From: DASXTS01 sp036505275
GTDB taxonomy: Bacteria; Actinomycetota; Actinomycetes; Mycobacteriales; Pseudonocardiaceae
Reading direction: 5' to 3'
NCBI GenBank assembly: GCA_036505275.1
Contig: DASXTS010000215.1
Coordinates: 1 to 10,896, forward strand
Length of the DNA: 10,896 bases
This document shows, in pieces, positions 6,844 to 10,896 of this stretch (the first letter of the stretch is position 1; each line of letters begins with the position of its first letter). Below the pieces are notes generated by a model that did not search any database, had not been told where the DNA came from, and saw nothing but the letters and a program-made list of their open reading frames with translations. The position numbers and the translations under genes were made by a program.

Positions 6844-7266
6844 GTGTCCCAACACAGGATGCGCTCCGTCGAGTTCCAGGTGCACTACCTCGGAAGCTCG
6901 GCTGACCTGGCCGCCGTGCGCCGTTCCCTCGAGGCGCGCGGCGTGGTGAGCCGGTCGCGGCTGACGCCCGCCGTCGCGGTGGTGGTCGCGGACCTCAACG
7001 TACCCCGGGACCATCCGACCCTCGTCGCCGCGCGCGAGCTCGGCATCCAGGTGCTGACGCCGGGGACCGCCATCAACGCCCTGCTGGCCGCCCGTGACCA
7101 GCGGCAACACGTGGTAACGCCGCCCGTGGCCAACACACCGTTGATCACGATCACCATGCTGGCACTGGCCGGCCTGATCGCGTTGCTCGGCTTGGTGGGC
7201 ATGCTGGACCACACCAGCCAGCCGAGCCTGACGACCACCGTTCAGCAGGTCAGCGGCGGTCCTTAG
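6844..7266 (+). CDS. Hypothetical protein: BRCT-like domain plus C-terminal membrane anchor
   Basis: I do not recognise a named family. With the GTG at 6844 the product is 140 residues. Residues 8-85 show a beta-alpha-beta-beta-alpha-beta-alpha order: VEFQVHYLG, then helix DLAAVRRSLEARG, strands VVSRSRLTP and AVAVVVAD, helix HPTLVAARELG, strand IQVLTPG and helix TAINALLAAR. The order and the VVVAD...A.ELGI.VL pattern resemble BRCT domains of DNA ligase and exonuclease type. The usual GG pair is reduced to a single Gly and no Trp is present. Residues 99-121 (about PLITITMLALAGLIALLGLVG) form one strongly hydrophobic helix, followed by a 19-residue polar tail rich in Ser/Thr. That predicts a tail-anchored protein with the domain in the cytoplasm. 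It is convergent with ogt, and the two stop regions overlap by 17 bases. A downstream ATG at 6859 is an alternative start. Existence of the gene is likely; the fold is inferred and function unknown. Confidence 0.75.
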   Translation: MSQHRMRSVEFQVHYLGSSADLAAVRRSLEARGVVSRSRLTPAVAVVVADLNVPRDHPTLVAARELGIQVLTPGTAINALLAARDQRQHVVTPPVANTPLITITMLALAGLIALLGLVGMLDHTSQPSLTTTVQQVSGGP

Positions 7267-7807
7267 GCACGCCTAGCTCGTCGAAGAGCGTGGCGGGCAG
7301 CACGCCTTCGTGACGCAGCAGGGCGTCCTTGCGCCACACTCCGCCGCCGAATCCGCCGAGCGATCCATCGGCCATGACGACCCGGTGGCAGGGCACGATG
7401 ACCGGCCACGGGTTGGCGTTCAGGACCTGACCCACCAGGCGCGAGGCAACTGGATCGCTCAACCTGGCGGCTGCCGCCAACTCTCCGTAGCTGACCGTGT
7501 GCCCGAACGGAGCAATTCGAAGCAGAGTGGTCAGCACGTGCGCGCGCTCCTCGTCCAGCCGGGACCAGTCCGGGCGCACATCGAAGACCCGGCGCGCGCC
7601 GGCGAAGTACTCGGCGAGTTGGCCGGCCGCGCTGGCGGCCAGGCTGCCCGGCCCGGCATTGGCCACCGTGTTCACCGCGCCGAACCGAACCCGGCGAATG
7701 ACGGCGTCGTCGGCCTCCACCGAGAGCGGCCCGATCACCGAGCGAACGACCGCGGTCCATACCGCCTGCGCGGCGTTCTCGGCGCTCTCGGCGTTGTCGG
7801 TGCGCAC
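7250..7807 (-). CDS. ogt: Methylated-DNA--protein-cysteine methyltransferase
   Basis: Suicide enzyme that transfers alkyl groups from O6-alkylguanine (and O4-alkylthymine) in DNA to its own cysteine. The 185 residues include an N-terminal alpha/beta domain (about 15-90), then FGHTVSYGELA (101-111), the DNA-binding helix with arginine finger Arg123 in ASRLVGQVLNANPWP, the active site PCHRVV (139-144) with acceptor Cys140, and GGFGGGVWRKDALLRHEG (151-168). There is no Ada-type zinc or AraC domain, so this is a stand-alone Ogt/MGMT. The GTG at 7807 has GGAGG only two bases upstream, a tight spacing, but it is the only sensible start before the domain. It lies 38 bases downstream of the GAF-ANTAR gene on the same strand, so the two are probably co-transcribed. 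Its 3' end overlaps the convergent BRCT-like gene by 17 bases. The insertion after PCHRVV is normal length. Assignment is firm. Confidence 0.95.
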   Translation of the reverse strand: MRTDNAESAENAAQAVWTAVVRSVIGPLSVEADDAVIRRVRFGAVNTVANAGPGSLAASAAGQLAEYFAGARRVFDVRPDWSRLDEERAHVLTTLLRIAPFGHTVSYGELAAAARLSDPVASRLVGQVLNANPWPVIVPCHRVVMADGSLGGFGGGVWRKDALLRHEGVLPATLFDELGVPKDRR

Positions 7808-7845
7808 GGCCTCCAGTTTGCCCGCTGGTGGGGCCGGCGGGGTGG

Positions 7846-8643
7846 TCAGCCGCGCAGCAGCACCGGCTGGCCGGACGACGCGGCATTCACGATCTCCACG
7901 GCTATCTGGCGCAGCTTGCGGTTCTCCGCCTGGGAGGCGCGGCGCAGCATGTCGAACGCCTTATCCTCGTCGACCGAGTACACCGCCATGATCACGCCTT
8001 TGGCCTGCTCGATCACCGCGCGGCCGGCCATCGCGACCTCGAGCTGGGCGGCGAGCGCCCGCGCGCTCTGGTACAGCCTGGAGTTCGCCACCGCGACCGC
8101 GGCCTGCCCGGCGAACAGCACCACGACGGCCTCGTCGAGCGATTTGAAGCCGTGCCCCTCGCTGGAGTACAGGTTGAGCGCGCCGATGCCCTCGCCGCGC
8201 ACCAGCAGTGGCGCGGCCAGGAACGAGTTGATATTGGCTCGGTCTGCGGCCAGCGCGAACTCCCGGAACTCGGCGAAGGCCTGCTCGACCAGTACGCGCT
8301 GCACCGTTTTGGTGCGATACGCCCGCAGGCACGGCCCGTCGCCGGCCCGGTACTGCGCCTCGTCGACCTCGAGCGTGCGGGGGTCGCTGGCCGCCGCGGT
8401 CATCGGCGAGCCGCCCTGCAGCAGTGTGATCCCGGCGGAGTCGCAGTCCGGGATCGACCGCGTGGCCAGCCGGCTCACCCGGTCCAGCATCCCTGCAAGG
8501 TCATCCTCGTCCACCAGCAGCGAGGCGAGTTCGGACATCGCCGCGGTCAACTCGTCCGCGTAGTCCCCGCTGGGCCGCAACGAGTCGGTCACCGCCGAAG
8601 TAAAGCTCCCCCGCGGCTGCGTAGGAAGGGCCGCGATGCCCAT
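7846..8643 (-). CDS. GAF-ANTAR signal-sensing RNA-binding regulator
   Basis: Sensor-regulator of 265 residues. Residues about 46-185 form a GAF domain (SAGITLLQGG, then GDGPCLRAYRT, AAPLLVRGEGIGALNLYS, and a closing helix AGQAAVAVANSRLY) that binds a small ligand or redox signal. Residues about 195-254 form an ANTAR domain, with the family hallmark GRAVIEQAKGVIMA followed by DEDKAFDMLRRASQAENRKLRQIAVEIV. ANTAR domains bind a pair of small RNA hairpins and prevent transcription termination. GAF-ANTAR proteins are abundant in actinobacteria and often respond to stress. The start is uncertain: the ATG at 8643 lacks a Shine-Dalgarno; the in-frame GTG at 8592 would give 248 residues beginning TDSLRPSGDY, with a GGGGGAG box about 13 bases before it. 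The gene follows the clamp gene by 41 bases and precedes ogt by 38, so all three may form a unit. The ligand and RNA targets are unknown. Confidence 0.93.
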   Translation of the reverse strand: MGIAALPTQPRGSFTSAVTDSLRPSGDYADELTAAMSELASLLVDEDDLAGMLDRVSRLATRSIPDCDSAGITLLQGGSPMTAAASDPRTLEVDEAQYRAGDGPCLRAYRTKTVQRVLVEQAFAEFREFALAADRANINSFLAAPLLVRGEGIGALNLYSSEGHGFKSLDEAVVVLFAGQAAVAVANSRLYQSARALAAQLEVAMAGRAVIEQAKGVIMAVYSVDEDKAFDMLRRASQAENRKLRQIAVEIVNAASSGQPVLLRG

Positions 8644-8653
8644 CGGGCGATTT

Positions 8654-8677
8654 GTCGCGCGGTCAGCCTGTCGCGAC
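8654..8677 (-). other. Hairpin-forming inverted repeat between clamp gene and GAF-ANTAR gene
   Basis: On the minus strand GTCGCG (8677-8672) pairs perfectly with CGCGAC (8659-8654) around a 12-base loop. It fills most of the 41-base gap. It could attenuate read-through from the clamp gene. The loop is not a hexaloop, so it is not a typical ANTAR target, and a 6-base GC stem can arise by chance at this base composition. Confidence 0.25.
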
Positions 8678-8684
8678 CAACGCC

Positions 8685-9812
8685 TTAGCCGCGCAAACGC
8701 ATGGACATGACCAGATACCGGTAGGTCTGCTCGCCCCCCTCGCCCTGGCCGTCGTCGTACACCGGGGTGATCACCGTCGGGCGGGTGCCGGTGGTGAAGG
8801 CCAGCCGCACCCGTGGCGTGTGTATGGCCGTCAGCCCGTCCAGCAGATAGCCGGCGTTGAAGCCGATCGTGAGGTCGTCGCCGGTGACCTGCGCCGGCAG
8901 TTCCTCTTCGGCGCTCGACTCGTCCTCGGCCTGCGCGGACAGGCCAACCTGACCCTCGGAGAAGACCAGCCGGACCGGCGCGAACCGCTGGGCGACCAGC
9001 GACACCCGGCGAAGGGCCTCGACCAGCGCGCCGGTCTCCACCTCGGCGAGCATGTCCGACTGGGTGGGCCACAGCGACTCGAACTTGGGAAAGTCGCCGT
9101 CCAGCAGCCTGGTCATGGTCTGCCGGCCGCCGGCGTCAAGCCCCACGAAGCCGGTGTCACCGCCCATCGCCAGCTGCACCTCGGAAGCGCCGCCCAGAGA
9201 CTTGGCCGCCTCGGCCAGGGTCCGCGCCGGAATGACCAGCACGCCGGAGGGCACCTCGCCGGCCGGCTGCCACGGCACCACGCGCTCGGCCAGCCGGTAG
9301 CGGTCGGTGGCGGCCAGCACCAGCCGGTCGGGCTCGATCTGCAGCCGTACGCCGGTGAGCATCGGCAGGGTCTCGTCCCTGCTGGCCGCCGTGGTGACCT
9401 GGGCGACAGCGGAGGCGAACACATCGGCGGCCACCGTGCCCGAGCGCGGCGGCAGCTCCGGCACGGCCGGGTAGTCCTCGACCTGCATGAGCGGAAGCGC
9501 GAACCGGGAGGCGCCGCAGCGCACGGACAGCCGGTTGCCGTCGACGGCCACCCGGACATCCTTGGGCGGCAGCGCCTTGGCGATCTCGGCCAGCAGCCGG
9601 CCGGACACCAGCACCCGGCCGCCGGCCTTGTCCGTCACAGGCACCTGGATGCGGTTGGCCACCTCGAAGTCGAAGCCGGTGACGGTGAGCGCGCCGTCGG
9701 CGACCTCCAGCAGCACACCGGCGGTCACCGGAACGACCGGCCTGGACGGCAGGCCGCGGGCGGTCCACGCCACCGCGTCGGCGAACCCGTCTCTGTCCAG
9801 TTCAAACTCCAC
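8685..9812 (-). CDS. dnaN: DNA polymerase III beta sliding clamp, probably a second copy
   Basis: Ring-forming processivity clamp; two subunits of three similar domains each encircle DNA and tether polymerases. The 375 residues match the normal length, with domains at about 1-120, 127-250 and 252-375. Landmarks: FADAVAWTARGLPSRPVVPV (10-29), SGRLLAEIAKALP (70-82), MQVEDYPAVPELP (109-121), SRDETLPMLTGV (144-155), AATDRYRLAERVV (167-179), RLLDGDFPKFESLWP (235-249), FNAGYLLDGL (318-327) and C-terminal YLVMSMRLRG. The C-terminal partner-binding strand reads MSMRL where MPMRL or MPVRL is usual (Pro to Ser at 370). The gene lies beside dinB, not dnaA/recF/gyrB, so a paralogue serving translesion synthesis is the best inference; the main replicative clamp at an unusual locus is not excluded. 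The start is GTG at 9812, with TAGGCT six bases upstream, consistent with a leaderless mRNA. Probably first gene of a dnaN-ANTAR-ogt unit. Clamp identity is firm. Confidence 0.94.
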   Translation of the reverse strand: MEFELDRDGFADAVAWTARGLPSRPVVPVTAGVLLEVADGALTVTGFDFEVANRIQVPVTDKAGGRVLVSGRLLAEIAKALPPKDVRVAVDGNRLSVRCGASRFALPLMQVEDYPAVPELPPRSGTVAADVFASAVAQVTTAASRDETLPMLTGVRLQIEPDRLVLAATDRYRLAERVVPWQPAGEVPSGVLVIPARTLAEAAKSLGGASEVQLAMGGDTGFVGLDAGGRQTMTRLLDGDFPKFESLWPTQSDMLAEVETGALVEALRRVSLVAQRFAPVRLVFSEGQVGLSAQAEDESSAEEELPAQVTGDDLTIGFNAGYLLDGLTAIHTPRVRLAFTTGTRPTVITPVYDDGQGEGGEQTYRYLVMSMRLRG

Positions 9813-9818
9813 GCGCGG

Positions 9819-9824
9819 AGCCTA
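9819..9824 (-). promoter_or_regulatory. Candidate -10 box for leaderless clamp-gene transcript
   Basis: Read on the minus strand this is TAGGCT (TAnnnT), six bases before the GTG at 9812. This is the spacing known for leaderless actinobacterial mRNAs that begin at the start codon. No recognisable -35 lies at 17-19 bases. A weak GGTAGG eight bases before the GTG is the competing Shine-Dalgarno reading. Confidence 0.45.
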
Positions 9825-9834
9825 CCGACGAGGT

Positions 9835-9845
9835 CCGACCGTCGG
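9835..9845. promoter_or_regulatory. Small palindrome in the middle of the dnaN-dinB divergent promoter region
   Basis: CCGAC, one central C, GTCGG: five-base arms with perfect symmetry, centred between the two candidate -10 boxes (9819-9824 minus, 9856-9861 plus), 10-11 bases from each. It could bind a regulator acting on both genes, but it is short and GC-rich. It does not match the LexA box of actinobacteria (GAAC-N4-GTTC). Confidence 0.25.
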
Positions 9846-9855
9846 CGCCGGGACG

Positions 9856-9861
9856 TACCGT
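9856..9861 (+). promoter_or_regulatory. Candidate -10 box for leaderless dinB transcript
   Basis: TACCGT (TAnnnT) lies exactly six bases before the dinB GTG at 9868, the same geometry as the clamp gene on the opposite strand. No Shine-Dalgarno is convincing here, which favours a leaderless reading. The -35 region is not recognisable. Confidence 0.45.
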
Positions 9862-9867
9862 GCTGCC

Positions 9868-10896
9868 GTGCGATGGGTGCTGCACCTGGACATGGACGCC
9901 TTCTATGCCTCGGTCGAGCAGCTCACCCGGCCGACGCTGCGCGACCGGCCGGTGCTGGTCGGTGGGCTCGGGCCGCGTGGCGTCGTCGCGGCGGCGTCCT
10001 ACCAGGCGCGGACCTACGGCGCGCGCTCGGCGATGTCCATGGCACAGGCCCGGCGGCTGTGCCCCTCGGCCGCGGTGCTGCCGCCGCGCTTCGCGCTCTA
10101 CCACGCCGTCAGCGAGCGGGTCTTGGAGGTGCTGCGGCTGCTCTCGCCTGTGGTGGAGCAGGTGTCGCTGGATGAGGCGTTCATGGAACCGCCGTCGCTG
10201 GCCGAGGTGCCGTCGCCGGACCTGGTGGCCGATGCGTGCGCGCAGCTGCGGGCCGACGTGCGGGCGGCGGTGGGGCTGCCGTGCTCGGTCGGCGCCGGCT
10301 CGGGCAAGCAGCTAGCCAAGATCGCCTCCGAGCTGGCCAAGCCGGATGGACATCGGGTGGTGCCACACGGCTCGGAGGCCGCGCTGCTCGGGCCCCTGCC
10401 GGTGCGGTGGCTGTGGGGCATCGGACCTGTGTCGGAGGCGCGGCTGCGCCGGGTCGGCGTAACAACCATTGGCGAGCTGGCCGCCATGGACGTGCGGGAC
10501 ACCGTGGAGCTGCTCGGCGAGGCTGTCGGCGCGTCACTGCACCGGCTCGCATCCGGGGTGGACAACCGTCCGGTCGCCCCGCGCACCGATGCCCGCTCGG
10601 TGAGCGCCGAGAGCACCTTCGACCTCGACGTGTCGGACCTGGCGACGATCGACGCCGCGGTCACCGCGATGGCCACGTCGGCGCACCGCCGCCTGGTAGG
10701 CGGGGACCACGCCGCCCGCACGGTGACGGTGAAGGTGCGCGGGGCGGACTTCTCCGTTGTCTCCCGCTCGGAGTCCCTGCCGGCCGCGACCACCGACCTG
10801 CCGACGCTGGTCGGCATCGCCCGCCGACTGGTGCGGGTCGCCCTGCCGCCGACCGCGGTCCGCCTGATCGGCGTGGCGTACACCGGCCTCGGTGGT
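9868..10896 (+). CDS. dinB: DNA polymerase IV (Y-family, DinB), 3' end cut by the window
   Basis: Error-prone translesion DNA polymerase. The 343 visible residues start MRWVLHLDMDAFYASVEQL, typical of the family. Catalytic residues Asp8 and Asp102-Glu103 (in SLDEAF) are present. Position 13, the sugar steric gate, is Tyr where E. coli Pol IV has Phe. Further landmarks: ASYQARTYGARSAM (about 45-58), a thumb segment SGKQLAKIASELAKPDG (about 148-164), a helix-hairpin-helix LPVRWLWGIGPVSEARLRRVG (about 174-194), and the little-finger domain opening DARSVSAESTFDLDV (about 240-254) and running to LIGVAYTGLGG at the window end. The missing part would hold the C-terminal tail, including any clamp-binding motif. 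A good coding frame runs unbroken to the last base. The GTG at 9868 is the first start in frame; another GTG at 9877 would cut into the first strand. Divergent from the clamp gene with 55 bases between starts, suggesting shared control and a polymerase-clamp partnership. No LexA box seen. Confidence 0.95.
   Translation, partial: MRWVLHLDMDAFYASVEQLTRPTLRDRPVLVGGLGPRGVVAAASYQARTYGARSAMSMAQARRLCPSAAVLPPRFALYHAVSERVLEVLRLLSPVVEQVSLDEAFMEPPSLAEVPSPDLVADACAQLRADVRAAVGLPCSVGAGSGKQLAKIASELAKPDGHRVVPHGSEAALLGPLPVRWLWGIGPVSEARLRRVGVTTIGELAAMDVRDTVELLGEAVGASLHRLASGVDNRPVAPRTDARSVSAESTFDLDVSDLATIDAAVTAMATSAHRRLVGGDHAARTVTVKVRGADFSVVSRSESLPAATTDLPTLVGIARRLVRVALPPTAVRLIGVAYTGLGG

Noticed and set aside
7310..8563. 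417-codon plus-strand open frame
   Set aside because: Antisense to ogt and the GAF-ANTAR gene, both of which have clear catalytic or domain motifs.
8644..9072. Longer N-terminus for the GAF-ANTAR gene, running back to 9072
   Set aside because: It would overlap most of the C-terminal third of the clamp gene, and the added sequence is non-domain Arg/Gly-rich.
9813..9867. LexA (SOS) box between the clamp gene and dinB
   Set aside because: No GAAC-N4-GTTC pattern is present on either strand; the only palindrome is CCGAC-C-GTCGG.
8652..10175. 507-codon plus-strand open frame across the clamp gene and start of dinB
   Set aside because: It is opposite the well-conserved clamp gene and out of frame with dinB; its product is His/Gly/Arg-rich with no domain.
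9860..10315. GTG at 9860 opening a 151-codon frame
   Set aside because: It is in a different frame from the Pol IV motifs; the DinB frame starts at the GTG at 9868.

Overview
The window is very GC-rich, with strong G/C preference at third codon positions and frequent GTG/TTG starts. Several starts lack a Shine-Dalgarno sequence and have a TAnnnT box 6-8 nt upstream, as in leaderless actinobacterial transcripts. With the gene content (actinobacterial-type HelD, GAF-ANTAR regulator, standalone NO synthase) this points to a high-GC actinomycete chromosome. I see no phage, transposon, CRISPR, tRNA or rRNA. Nothing suggests recent horizontal transfer, and no gap between genes exceeds 300 bases.

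Layout, left to right. (1) 9-2375 (+): a HelD/HelR-type UvrD-like ATPase that acts on RNA polymerase; its true start may lie one base outside the window. (2) 2492-2968 (-): a universal stress protein, convergent with helD, with a candidate shared hairpin terminator between them. (3) 3070-3795 (+): trmB, tRNA m7G46 methyltransferase, divergent from the stress protein. (4) 3974-5242 (+): a bacterial NO synthase oxygenase domain, behind a perfect 7+2+7 palindrome and an apparently leaderless promoter. (5) 5330-6685 (+): a metal-dependent nucleoside-deaminase-like amidohydrolase (MTA/SAH/adenosine deaminase group). (6) 6844-7266 (+): a 140-residue protein predicted to have a BRCT-like fold and one C-terminal membrane segment; no function recognised. 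(7) A minus-strand cluster reading 9812 to 7250: a beta sliding clamp (dnaN-type), a GAF-ANTAR regulator and ogt (O6-alkylguanine-DNA alkyltransferase). (8) 9868 to the right edge (+): dinB, the Y-family polymerase Pol IV, divergent from the clamp gene and cut by the window end.

The right half reads as a DNA-damage tolerance and repair neighbourhood: translesion polymerase, a clamp it could load onto, an alkyltransferase, and an RNA-binding sensor-regulator between them. The left half is stress-linked: RNAP recycling, a universal stress protein, NO synthesis. The clamp gene is not beside dnaA/recF, so it is probably a second, specialised clamp; this is inference from local context. The most interesting items are the dnaN-dinB divergent pair with near-mirror leaderless promoters, the predicted membrane-anchored BRCT-like protein, and the operator-like palindrome in front of the NO synthase.
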